Shown here one piece after another: positions 24,195-35,967 of a stretch of DNA of 64,000 nt. The translations under genes were made by a program, and so were the position numbers. Origin of the DNA: Desmodesmus armatus (Eukaryota; Chlorophyta; Chlorophyceae; Sphaeropleales; Scenedesmaceae); NCBI GenBank assembly GCA_007449985.2, contig VIIQ02000002.1, forward strand, positions 1,302,001 to 1,366,000, given 5' to 3'. The notes beneath the pieces were generated by a model, which made no database searches, was not told the origin of the DNA, and was given only the letters and a program-made list of their open reading frames with translations. The first letter of the stretch is position 1, and each line of letters begins with the position of its first letter.

Positions 24195-27100
24195 TCAGGC
24201 TGCCACCAACTGCTCCTTTGCAGGAGCTGCCGCAACCTGTGGATGCGCCTTGGCAGCCACCGCTGCAGTTTGCTCAAACACATGTGCCACCCTCAACAGC
24301 TGCTGCTCGCCAAACATGGGCCCAACCATCTGCAAGCCCACCGGCAACTGCTGCTGCTGGCTGCCTGCTGCTGCTGCACCATCCTCTGCCGCTGTGTAGC
24401 CGCAAGGCACAACCACAGCCGGCAGGCCAGCCAGGTTTAGGTTGATGGTCATGAGGTCTCCCTTGTACATGGCCAGGGGGTCTGACAGCTTCTCCCCTAG
24501 CTTGTAGGCTGCTGTGGGGGCTGCAGGACACACCAGCACATCATACCGCTGCAGGGCCTCTGACATCTCCTGCTGCACAAGGGTGCGCACCTGCAGAGAA
24601 CAACGGCGCCGATAGCAGAGCACAAAACAGTCAAGGGTCAGCCAGTGATACAGGGGCATGCGCACCATACGGATGACAGCACACTGAGCGCAGCCGTCAA
24701 AAGATGGCGTACATGCACCTTACACAGCTTCACGCATGCAAAGGTGCAATGGTGTCCACTGAGGTCGTAGCCTACCACCCGGGTGCGGTGGTGTTCAGAA
24801 CTACCATCCCCACCTCCCTTGCACTGTCACGCTGGCATCCGCCCACCAGCCCACTTGCCCACCCCGCACAGTTTTGCTCAGCACAGCCCAACCCACACAG
24901 TTGCAACCGTGCCAAGGTCACACAGACTTAGGCAAAAGCACGGAATGCACCATAGGGAAGCCCACCTGCTGCGCCCGCTTGTAGTACGCGTCATAGTAGC
25001 CAGCGGACAACGCATAGGTGCCCATCAGGATGCGCCGCTTCACCTCAGCACCCAGACCCTCACCCCTGCAGCATGTCACACAACACACAGCACAGCGCAC
25101 GGTTTGGCACTATGCTTGCAGCTGTGGCAACCAGCTGTGCTGGGCTGCCAAATCACAACAGACATCATGATAGTTTGATGCTAGGCTGCTGCTGCCCCAC
25201 CATGCAAGCGGTGCAAGCACTCCGCCCACCAGCGCATGCAGTGTTGCAGACAGAGGCATCCCGGAGCACAGCGCTGCGGCCAGCCAGGTTGCAGGCGTAC
25301 ATACCTTGTTGCCGCGTACATCTCCTTGAGGTCCCTGCTGGCCTGTCCCTGTGTAGCGCGCAGGCCGTAGCGCACTCCATCATAGCGAGAAAGGTTAGAG
25401 GACGCCTCGCTGAGGGCCAGCACATAGTAGGCAGGCAGGCCCAGCGGGAACGTTGGCAGTGACACCTGCACACCACAGGACACAGGAAGGCAACACATCA
25501 AGGTACTGCCATCTGCAGTGGGGATCTCCCACACCATGCTGGAGAGATGGTGCTGACGGCCTCCTCAAACGCGTTCCCATCAGGAGTAGATGCATCTGTT
25601 CCGCATTGCATAGCATGACTGCAGTGTGTGTAGGTTGCAGTTGCGCCACCTTGATTGTCACATGCGCAAAGCTCAACCGTAGGGTGGACAATCAGCAGAT
25701 ACCAAACTGTTCGGCATGCTCAACAACAAACAGCATGACACAGATGCGTACAGCACAGAATCAGGCTCCTACCTCTTCCACGGTGGCGCCCAGCTGCTGC
25801 ATGTGCTGCAACGCCCCGTTGACTGCTGCTGTGACGCCTGCTGCTACACCCTCACCCGTTGTCTGCTGGATGACGCCCACACGCACACCAGACAGCGGGC
25901 TGCTGCTCAGTGCATCTGCTGACTGCAGAGCTGCTGTGAAGTCTGGCACAGCCTCCCTGCGCGTGCAAATACACAGCACACACCTAGCTTCAGCATGCAC
26001 AACACCACTCTGCTCACGACAGCGCGACCACAGCACAAGCCAGAGGCCAGGCATGCATTGCCCAGTCAACGAGGGGGCCATGCTGCCATCAGGGAGAGCA
26101 CCCCTCTGCTCATGCACACTGCTGCAAGATGATGATGACAAACCATACACTGACGTGCAAAAGCCATGCATGCGCAGCTGCCATGCATCATCAGGAACAG
26201 ACACACAGCACTAGCACACCCAGGCCACAGTTACTATAGGCTGAAACACCATCTGTGTGCTGCGGTCACTGCCCACCAAAACCACCCCAGTCCCCTCCCC
26301 AACCTTCTGCCATGGTGTCTCAGGCCCCTCTCACTCACTTGCTGCATGTTGCATCATGGCTGTCATGTCCCGCAATGACCCCCAGCAGCAGCGCAGCATC
26401 CTCCACACTGTGTGTCAGGGGCCCAATCACATCCAATGAGGAAGCATACGCAATGAGCCCATAGCGTGACACGCGCCCATAGCTGGGCTTGAGGCCCACC
26501 ACACCGCAGAAGTGCGCCGGCTGCCTGATGCTGCCGCCAGTGTCGCTGCCGATTGCTGCTGCACACTGGCGAGCTGCCACTGCTGCTGCTGAGCCACCGG
26601 AGGAGCCTCCTGGGACCCTGCTGGTGTCCCAGGGGTTGCTGGTGACCTGCCCAAACAGATAAGGACAGCCAGCAGGCAGCAGGCGGAACATGGACAAACA
26701 GTGGCACACACATGGCATGCATGTATACTGCATGTGTTCTTTCTGTCAACACACGCGCTGGGTCTAGTGATGCTGACACTTGCTGAGCGCCTGAAACCGT
26801 TGGCGCAGACTGCTTGAAACACTGCTGACTGCAGCATGTCCGCAACTTCAGCCTTGAAGGCATGCATGTATGACCGGAGCTGCTGCTGGCATTGCTGCCG
26901 TCCTCTTTGATACTGCCTAGCCATGCTGCTGCTGCTGCTTGTGCTAGGGCCTGCAGAACCACTAACATACCTTGTAAGCTGAGTTCTCAGTGGTGCTGCC
27001 CATGCCAAACTCATCCATGTTGGTCTTGCCAATCAGCACAGCACCTGCTGCCCTCAGCCGCGCAACAATGGTTGCATCAAAGGGCGGCAAGTAGCTATCC

Positions 27101-27823
27101 AGCACCTTACTGCCAGCAGTGGTGCGCAGGCCAGCGGTGCAGATGTTGTCCTGTTGGAACAGACACAGCCAAGTGCATTGAGCATGACTTCAGGGGCAGC
27201 ATCCTTGCTTGTGTTTGTGTTTGGCATTTGCAATTGCTGGACAGATGCAAGCAGCTGTTTTATATTGATCTCAACCAGGCAAGCAGGTGATGCCGTACAA
27301 TGCACGGCTGTAGGGTCTGTTACATTATTTGGTGGGTTGAAGGCTGATCAGTCTCTTGAGCTGGGGCACACTTGGGTCAAGTCGCACCTTGATTGCAATG
27401 GGCACACCCGCCAGAGGCCCCACTGGCTCTCCACGTGCAATTGCAGCATCAACAGCTGCAGCCTGTGGCAGTGAAGGGAGCACCACCACAGCATAAGCAC
27501 ACATCCCACACCCTGCACAACCAGGATCACCGCCCCTTGCCACTGGCAGCAATGCAGTTAAGGTTCACAGCACACACCTGTGACAGAGCTGCCTGCTCGT
27601 CAACTGTTAGGAAAGCGTTGACCTGTCCCTCCACCGACTTGAGCTGCTGCAGGTAAGCTGTTGTGACCTCTACTGCAGACTGCTGCTTGCTGGCCACACT
27701 CTGCTGAATTGACCTGAGCACAGACGAGCTGCTGGCAGCACATGTGCGCATCCTAGAAGCTTTCTTGGTGTGAGTTGGTGAACGCGACGTGCCTGGTGCG
27801 CTGCGGTGCAGCTGATAAGCCAT
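24195..27823 (-). CDS. gatA: Glutamyl-tRNA(Gln) amidotransferase subunit A, organellar
   Basis: GatA is the amidase subunit of GatCAB, which converts Glu-tRNA(Gln) to Gln-tRNA(Gln) in plastids and mitochondria using glutamine. Eight exons splice in frame: 27823-27578, 27462-27388, 27150-26971, 26646-26339, 25956-25773, 25465-25305, 25065-24966 and 24590-24195, giving 549 residues. The amidase-signature catalytic triad is visible: Lys in GVPIAIK, the cis-Ser region [10 protein letters not shown] and the nucleophile Ser in [12 protein letters not shown]. Further family blocks are [32 protein letters not shown] and a C-terminal [10 protein letters not shown]. The first 35 residues or so are basic and Ser/Thr-rich ([16 protein letters not shown]), as expected of a transit peptide. 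Length and order are normal and no defect is seen. It is divergent with the OPR gene across 377 bp. Confidence 0.95.
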
Positions 27824-28200
27824 GGTGACAGGGAGGGATCTCCCTGTTGTTGCTGGACAGCTCGCCTGCCCTTGGATGGATCACTGCTGTAGGCCTGAAG
27901 TAAAATTCAGCACAATTGGATGTGTTTCTTGGCCATTACGTGATCTAACATGTAGTCAAAATGTTGTTGGAAGGAATTTCTCCTGTGCTGCTGCTTCTTG
28001 GTGTGAAGCCAATCCTTACGAGATTCGCACATCGACAGTCCTCAAGAAGGCACGGCACGATCATCACCTCCTGTTGGTCCCAGCTGAGTGGTGCTGGTAC
28101 CCCTTGTGCCAGGGATGCCCCCTGGTCCAGTCCCTGGTCCAGTGCGAGCATCTGGTCATTGAGCCAAGCCAAGCCTTTGATTGAGACGTCTTGTTGAGCC
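27824..28200. promoter_or_regulatory. Shared divergent promoter region, gatA / OPR
   Basis: These 377 bp separate the start codons of gatA (-) and the OPR gene (+). Both 5' UTRs and promoters must lie here. No TATA box or obvious operator was seen. Both products act in organellar gene expression, so co-regulation is a possibility, not a demonstration. Confidence 0.45.
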
Positions 28201-31200
28201 ATGTTGCAGCGACATGCAGCAGCACAGGGAAGGACGCTGGGGCTCTGTCAGTGCCCACGACCAGCAGCAGCAGCAGTTGGCAGCAAAGCTAGGCGAACCA
28301 CACAGGCACAACCATCAATGCTGTCCCCCACCGCAAGGCAGCATGGATGGACTGGTTGCACCCAGATCAACAGCACACCCCTTGACAGCAGCAGCGGCAA
28401 CACCAACAGCGATCAACACCCTACCAGCAGCAGCAGCAGCAGCAGCAGTAGCACAGCACCACAGAGTGTGCCTGCACCTACGGACTTCGTGCCGGAACGC
28501 TTGACAAAGGGCCTTCGTAATGCCACCAGCATCTCAGCCCTGGAGTACCTCTGGCGCAAGTACCAGCCGCAGTTCAACTCCTATCACTTCAGTGCCCTCA
28601 TGCAGCAGCTCACCCGCCTGCATGAGCAGGTCACTGCAGGCATCACTCAAACAGGATCAGCACAGCATCCGGGCCAGCAGCAGCAGGCCCAGCAGCAGCA
28701 GCAGCAGCAGGACCGCAACGCCAGCCTGGCAGAGCTAGAGCAGGAGTTAGGCCACCTGCTAGACAGCAGCAGCGGCAGCAGCAGCAGCAGTGCCGGCCCC
28801 ACCAACAGCCGTAGTACTCCCACAGCAGCAGGAGCAAACGCTGCTGCCGCTGCTGGCAGACGCAGGCGGTCAAACAGCAGGGGCCTGGCCGGTTTGGTCC
28901 CTGCGATAGACGGCTATGAGCACTTGACGAACGCGCCAGCAGCTAAACAGCAGCAGCAGAGGCAGCGGGTTGCTTGGCGCAACAGTCAGCAGCCGTCTCA
29001 ACCATCAGCGGCAGCAGGTGCTACTGCTGCTGCTGCTGGCAGGACGGTACTACAGCCTGGCCCTGCTTGGCAACCCGCTGCGGGTGCTGCTGGCGGCAGT
29101 TCCGACAGCAGCAGTAGGCGGCCGCAGCAGCGGCAGCAACGCCCTCTGTTGCCAGCCAGCATGCAACTGCACAGAGGCCAGCAGCAGCAGCAGCAGCAAC
29201 AGCAAGCGAGGGCGGAGTTGCACTCCATCCATGCCCTGGCCCTCACAGCAGCAGCAGCAGCCCTGCACCCAGAGCGGCGGCGAGTACTGGACCGCCGTGC
29301 CCTTGTCATGGTGGCACATAACTTGGCTAAGATGCAGCTGCAGGACAGTAGCATCATGCAGCAGCTGCTGCAGGCCCTAGGGCCTGATGTGCTGCAGGAG
29401 CTTGATCCCCAGCAGCTCACAAACCTCATATGGGCAGTGGGCGTCTCGGGGAGCAATGCACAGGGGGACAGCAGCAGCCCCTATAGGCTGCTTCTGGTGC
29501 CGGCTGCCTTGCGCAGGTCTGGCACGGTTGTGCCTGTTATCGCTGCTGCTGCTGCGCTGGTCGACAGCAGTAGCGGCAGCAGTCAGGGGCTGGGCGGGGT
29601 GCCGTTGGCATGGGAGCAGGTGCCTGCTGTTGCTGAGCCTGCAGCAGCAGACAAGTCCTGTGACGAGCTACCGACAGCTGCAGTTTTCGATGCATTTGCA
29701 GATGCCATGGCAGTAAGCCCTCCTGTCAGCAGCACAGCACCCGGCAGCAGCAGTACATGCCATCCCTCGGGGGAGTGGCTAGCAGCGGCAGCAGAGGCGT
29801 TGCTGCAGCAGTTGTCGAAATGCAGCAGTCAGGGTGTCAGCATGGCCTTGTGGGGCTTTGCTCAGTTGGGGTTCAGCCCGCGGAATTCCTGGTGGGAAGG
29901 GTTTTGGCCAGGCACGCAGGACTCCCTGCAGAAGTACAGCCCACAGGATCTAGCGCTGCTGATGTGTGCAGTTGGCAAGCTGGGGCCGCAGGTGCGCATG
30001 TGTTATGCACATGGATGATACGTCTGCAATGTATGCCAGTTGATGACTTGTGTGTGGTTGGGGAGATTGGTGCATCCAGCAGCAGCAGTATGCATGCAGC
30101 AGAGACTTACAGAACGTGGAATTATGGCATGTGCTTTTGTTTATCTGCAAAAAGATACCCACTTGGGCCCTGCCTGCTTGTTTCTTGGCCTGCTGCTCAG
30201 GTGCCGGCGGATTGGCTGTCAGCGTACTGCAGTGCCGCCTGTGACGTGATGCCTGCCATGAGCAGCCAGCAGCTGACCATGTGCTTGTGGGGCCTGGCCT
30301 GCGCTGGGGCCACACCTCACAAGGCCTTTGTGTTGCTGTGGTTCCTGTCCAGCATAGGTCTCATGGCACAGGCCACCACACAGGTAGGTGGGCAGTGGTT
30401 GGGTTGGATGGTCGGGATGGTGGATGATGTATCAGGCTTTGCGACTGCACGGGGACGCTACCTGAGCATGCCTGAGGTTGCCTGTGTCGTAGTGTGTGTT
30501 CACGGGGCCAGCTGTCCTGACGCCTGATGAAAGCTTAAAAAGGTGCCTGAACAGCTGGCAATGAAGCACACGCTACTTCACAATCAGGAGGCATCAGGGT
30601 GCCAAGGAGGGGCTCTGAGTTTTGGAGCAGGTGGTGGTACTGCCATGTGACCTCAAATCATCAGTTTGCTTGCTGCCGCAGGAGCTGTCCATGTGGCTGT
30701 ACGCGCTGGCGCTGTTGCGTATCACCCCCAGCCCCTCATGGTGCTCAGCCTTTGTGGAGGCATCCTTTGGCGCCTTCACAGCCCCACACACACGACCACA
30801 GGTCAGCAGACATAGCCTTCTGTGGCACTTGCCTGGTGACCAGTCCTTGCAGTGCCGCCGGCACTGCTGAACCACTTGATGGCTGTCTCAGTGGTCATGC
30901 TGGTGCATCTGTTACTCTCTGCTTAGACTTGCCACAGGCTTTACATGGCAGCTTTTGTTCTCGTGCTGACCAACACACATGTGATCAGATTTGACTGTTG
31001 ACTGCTGTCGTTTCTTGTGCTGACTTGATCCCAACTATCTCATACCTGCAGGACCTAGTGACCGCGATGTGGTCGATTAGCAGGTTGGGTTGGAGCCCGC
31101 CCCTGCTGTACTGGCGAGGGCTCATGGAGGCAGCCAGTAAGAGCTTCAGCCGCTTTGGACCGCAGGACCTGGCAAACTGCGTCTCAGCAGGTGGGTGCCA

Positions 31201-31791
31201 GCCGCCTTGCGGTGCTTTGAGTTCACCCTCGCAAGTGGCATCTGCATGGCAGGGAGGCTGTGATTGCGGTGTGTTTTTTGTCTCGGCCTCGCAGGATGTG
31301 ACTGCATCAAACTCTCGCCGCGCCATCATCTCTGTGCTGATCTGTGGTGTGACCCGGTCATTGCTGGCGCCGCCGCTGCTGCATGCCCACTCCTTTTGTC
31401 TGCAGCCTCTGCCGTGGACATCGGCTGCATATCAGATGCCTGGCTGTCGGCCTTTGCCAAAGCTTCACAGGCCCGCCTGTCAGCCTTTGAGCCAGTGCAG
31501 CTCGCGCACACAGCAAACGCCTTGGCAGTCATCAGCAAGCCACACCCCTCAGCCTACCGCATCATAGACACAGCATGGCAGGCAGCTTTTGTGAACGCAG
31601 CGCGTCACCACTTGGCAGCTGGGCGCTTCAGCCTGCGGAACCTGGCACTGGTGGTTACCAGCCTGCGGGTGCTGAGGTTTAAGCAAGCAGGGGAGGTGCA
31701 GGAGTTCCTGGCGGATGCAGAGGCAGCGCTGGCGGGCATGTGGGCGCAGGAGCAGCAGAGGCTGGTGCTGAACGAGCTGCAGGCTGAGTAG
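28201..31791 (+). CDS. Octotricopeptide repeat (OPR) protein, putative organellar RNA factor
   Basis: Five exons, 28201-29991, 30201-30383, 30682-30801, 31052-31190 and 31406-31791, keep frame and give 872 residues. Degenerate 38-40-residue helical repeats carry the OPR signature of Pro/aromatic starts and PQDLA/LW cores: YSPQDLALLMCAVGKLGP, SSQQLTMCLWGLACAG, DLVTAMWSISRLGWSPP, FGPQDLANCVSA. OPR proteins in Chlorophyceae bind specific plastid or mitochondrial transcripts for stability, splicing or translation. The first 300 residues are low complexity (Ser9 and long Gln/Ser/Ala runs from CAG-type repeats) and may include a transit peptide. No RAP or nuclease domain is seen. The RNA target cannot be inferred. 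The start is the first ATG of the long exon. Confidence 0.8.
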
Positions 31792-31834
31792 GACAGACGA
31801 GGGGCTGTTGTATGCTGCGTGTGGTTGTGGTAGG

Positions 31835-31839
31835 TGTAA
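31835..31839 (+). terminator. TGTAA polyadenylation signal, OPR gene
   Basis: TGTAA lies 44 bp after the OPR stop codon. Its position fits the green-algal polyadenylation signal. Confidence 0.5.
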
Positions 31840-31918
31840 AGGAACGGCCTTGGCCCCATCCTGAGACCTCAAAGTCTGTTGGGTGGCATATCGAGCTCTC
31901 TCAGCGCAACAGCAGAGG

Positions 31919-31923
31919 TTACA
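31919..31923 (-). terminator. TGTAA polyadenylation signal, HECT gene
   Basis: The complement reads TGTAA about 385 bp after the proposed HECT stop. This leaves only about 80 bp between the two convergent signals. Confidence 0.35.
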
Positions 31924-32305
31924 AACAAGGATAGGCTCATGTTTTCAAAATTACAAAGCAACTGGACCGCGACTGTGGCAGCGCAGTGGCCGCCATAGTT
32001 AGCTGGCAGTTCAAGCACACTGCCTCCAGCAAGGGCAACAGCTGCCACAGACAACCGCCCCACAGCAATCAAGCCTGCACAGACTGCTGCTCATTGCTGG
32101 CCACCTTGGGGAAGCCAGCAAGCACTTGTCAGCTGCCATCCAGGCCGTAGCTGGTGCATGTGATGGCAAGCTGCATGTGCACAAAAGAAGGTGGGCACAC
32201 AACGCGCAAATCAGTCTCAGGCCCACAGTGTTGACTGATGCCTGCATCATCTCCTGAACTAGCAGTAAACGCACTTGTCTAGCCAGCTGTCTTCTCGACA
32301 AGAGC

Positions 32306-35300
32306 TCAGTGCAACAGCATTGTTGTCTGTGGGTTCAAGCTGATAGAGGTGGCCGAGCTTACCTTGAGTCTATCCTCCAGCACCTGACAGCAAGCCCAAA
32401 GAAGCTCGGGACACGCACTGTCAGCCCAAAGCTGCGGTGTGAGGGGGTTGTCAGCCGCAGCCGTTGTCCACTCCTGCTTCAGGTCAGGCTGTGTTGCCAT
32501 GAGGGCCTCAGCATAGTCGGGCAGCTCCAGCGTGTTGCTGCAGGACACAAAACAAAGGCGGCGACACAGCATGCACCACAGTTGAGGCAGCAACAGCAGA
32601 GGGGTGTTGATTTGACGTCATGCTTAGTCTGACTTGGGGGTGCTTGCAGCCGGCAGTGCCAGGACTGAACAGCCAAAGCTGCAACACCCATGCCTGCATG
32701 AATTGTGCAAGCACCAGGCACCGTGCCAATGCCAAAGCACAGCGCATGTGCAGCTGGGCCACACCGGTAAGCCTACTGCAACCGCAATGCGCCATAATCG
32801 TCCTCACCTGCACGTGTGGCTTTGTGGCAGTGTGCCCAGCAGCTGCTGCTGGTCCTTCAGGCCGCAGGCCACAAAGGGGAAGCTGATCACTAGCTGCTCA
32901 CTGCCAGGATGGGCGGGTAGCCTGCAGCACAAATGGCACTGTTGAGTCAGCATTGATGCCGCGCCTGAACTTCAAGGCCAAAGTTCTAACGCAATGCGGT
33001 TCAGTAGCTTGGCGCCAAACAGAGGCCCATCACTCCATATCCTGTGCAATGATTCTCTTGCAGCCCATGCGTGCCTGGCAACACGAGGCTGAAGTCTACA
33101 GGACCTCCTCTTTCAGTGAGGTTTTGCCCATGGCAATGGCAGACCAAAAGCAGGCACTCACCTGTCAGTGCCTGTCACAAATTTGACAAAGGCCCTTTTC
33201 TGGGCCACATCCCAGGCACCAACGACCGTCCACAGGCTCTGGCATGTGACTGCACTGCTGCTGCCTGTCTCGTCAACCTCATCCTCCAGCACCACCCGGA
33301 AGGCCTCCTGCAGGTTGAAGTCAGCTGCATCATCTGCTGTGCAGCCACACACTGCTGCTGCAAGGTCAGCAGCAGACATGCAGCACTCCTGCAGCACCTG
33401 CACCAGGACAAGCACAGCGACAAACACAGCGTGAGCGGCCGCATACGTGACTGGCCAGCTTGCAGCAGTCACAGCCCCAGAGTCTGTCTCTGCCCCATAT
33501 CTCCCTCACACATGTGTGCTGGCATTGCCGCAGCTGCTGCGGTATCGGCAGGCACGTACGTAACCATCTGACATACAGTCTCGCAGGGCAGTGGGTGTCT
33601 GGACTCACTGACCTTCACACTGGTGCCAGAGGTGAACCCCTGCCGCACAGCCTCCAGCTGCCACTGCACATCAACCACCAGCAGCTGCCGCACTGCCTGT
33701 GCCACATACTGCTGCCTGTTCATACTGGTGGGCAGCTGCTCCACCTCCAGCAGCTGCTGGTACTGCTGTGCTGGCAGCTTCAGCACTGAGCGTATGCTTG
33801 CAGCAGCTGCAGGGTCATGTTGCTCCAGCAGCTCCAGGGTGGGCTGCAAGGCAGCAGCACGGGGCAGTACAATGCAGTATGTAAAGCGTATGGCACCCAT
33901 TCTTCTTGTGCAGAAGCTCAACAAGTTGTTCATCAAACACACTTGCACGCTTCATGGCAGAAGCCACAGTTGCTGGCTATTTTGTTTGCATGCGTTTGCA
34001 GACTGCTGGGAGGCTGCTGTTGCTGCACACTGGATGACAACAGGTGTGTTCTTGGTCATATGCTAGTGACAGCCTTGGTAAACCTTACCGGCAGCGCCTC
34101 AGCAGGAGTCATAAGCAGGTGGAACAGCAGGGGGCCAACAGGCAGCCCCAGCGTACACTTGTTGGTGATGGACTGCGCCATCAGCCAGCCCACACACCAG
34201 TAGGCACGCTGAAGCTCAGGGCTGCACTGCAGTGATGCGTTGAGCCACCAACTGCCAGACGCCTTCACGTACACTAGCAGCGCCGGCTGCAGGAAAAGAA
34301 GTAGTAGACACATGCCACAGCAGACGTGGGTGACACAACAGCATGGACGCATGCACATGTTCTGGGCTGACGACAAAGCGTTGAGCAGTGGCAGCCTCAG
34401 CATGTAGTGCGAGGACGGCACCCCTCTGGCAGCCTCATGCCAAGCAGGAGATGCACTCAACATGTGCTCATGTTCAAGGTTTTGTTCAGCAGGAACCTGC
34501 TGTAGCTGGCTGCCTACCTGGTTGGGGGCTTGAGTGGTGGTCCAGTTGTGAGCCGCCAGCTGGAAGAATTCCTTCCTTGGTCCGTGGCCCTCCCCTGCCT
34601 CCACTGCTGCTGTCGGCTGCATCAGCCCTGTGTGCTGCTGATGCTGGATGGATAGCGTGCTATCCACAAAGCGTGGGAGCAGCTTGGCGAGCATCACCAC
34701 GCCATCCTGCTGTTTGTTTGCCTGCAGCCCCTCCTGCGTGATGCCCTGCTGCTGCAGCTGTGGCAGTGCATCCCAGAAGGCAGCGTCCCTGGTGACAGTG
34801 CAGGTCACTTTGGCCTCCCCGCCCAGCGCGTGACTGCCCAACACGATGCCAGCTACAGTTGCCTGCACAAGGGGCAGGAACAGGTGCCGCACGGGCGGGG
34901 TGCTAAAAGCGCCTGGGCATGTACTTCATCAAGGCTACAGAGTCAAAAAGCAGTGTGCAGACTCTGGTGTGCGAGCGCTGCTCAGCCAGTGTCGACAGCC
35001 TACCTTGTTGGCGGGCTGCAGGCAGGCCGCCAAGCTGCTGCAGCTAGTGAAGCCAAGTGTGTGAGCCAACTGCAACAGGGTCTGGTGACGGCCCTGCAGG
35101 GTGACTGCAGAGTCCAGGACGACATGTGCAAACAGTATGGAACCTGCTGCGCTGATAAGGCTGTCTGCAGCTGGGCTGCACAGCTCCGCGGGCACTGTCT
35201 GCAGGGTGATGTGCTGCGCCTGGCATTGCTGCTGCAGCAGTGTCAGAAGCTTGTCTGATGCCTTGCGGATTGTGGCACTGAGGTTTGAAGCTGCACCTTG

Positions 35301-35657
35301 CTGCTGGACAGCTGAAGCTAGTTGATCTAAAAGCTTTGTGATGCTGTCTGAATGATTCTGCGCTGTATGCGCTCCTGCTGTTGGTATCCCGGCTGCGTGG
35401 AGGATCCCTTGCAGAGCCTTGTCCAGGTCAGCAAGTGCTTCTCGCCTGCGAGGTAACATTGATCAAGTCAAGCGGCCTGCATGCCTCCCGGGACGCATGG
35501 AGCCTGCTCTGCCTGCACACCTTTTGTCACTGCCCACCAGCTTTGCTGCTGCAGTCTGCTTTGCTGCTGCAGTCTCCTTGGCTACTGCTGCAGATTGATC
35601 TTCATCAGGCACGACCTTGCTGCTCCTGAACAGAGCTAATCGGCCCCAACAGCCCAT
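32306..35657 (-). CDS. Compact HECT-type E3 ubiquitin ligase
   Basis: Nine exons: 35657-35521, 35445-35004, 34862-34518, 34286-34089, 33843-33613, 33397-33162, 32921-32808, 32537-32363 and a 21-nt terminal exon 32326-32306. They are in frame and give about 632 residues. The HECT domain fills the C-terminal half: GHGPRKEFFQLA, WCVGWLMAQSITNKC, GLPVGPLLFHLL, FVTGTDRLPAHPGSEQL and the catalytic LPQSHTCSNTLELPDY, where Cys forms the ubiquitin thioester. The Cys codon lies two nucleotides before an exon junction. The N terminus MGCW fits N-myristoylation and perhaps palmitoylation, implying membrane attachment. Residues 45-230 are helical/Gln-rich with no known domain. HECT ligases are usually much longer, so this is a small form. 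The terminal exon is the least certain join. Confidence 0.82.
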
Positions 35658-35967
35658 GGCAGCTCAGTTGCTGTCAGGGCTGTCTGAAATTTGACCCCAC
35701 CACGTGCCTGAGCATGACGTGGAAGAACAAGGCAGTATCGCAGCAGCAAGAGTGCGAAGGCAAGTCAGTTGATGATGAGCAGGGTGCAGGTCCGTCACTC
35801 GTCAGACTCAGCCAGACCCTAATTGCATCGATCACCTGCTGAATCGCCAATTCGTACCTCCCGTCCAAGTTCAAGCTGCAGCCCTTTCTTAATCCCCTAC
35901 ATCGATCGCGTTATGCACTTCATCATGATCAGCTGAAGGCAGCCTGAGCCTTTTAGGTTTCCACACA
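35658..35967. promoter_or_regulatory. Divergent promoter region, HECT / Mpv17-like
   Basis: These 310 bp lie between opposite start codons. They contain the 5' UTRs and promoters of both genes. No defined box was recognised. Confidence 0.4.

Noticed and set aside
25453..26214. 253-codon plus-strand frame opposite gatA
   Set aside because: Shadow of gatA exons and introns; the minus strand encodes a clear conserved amidase.
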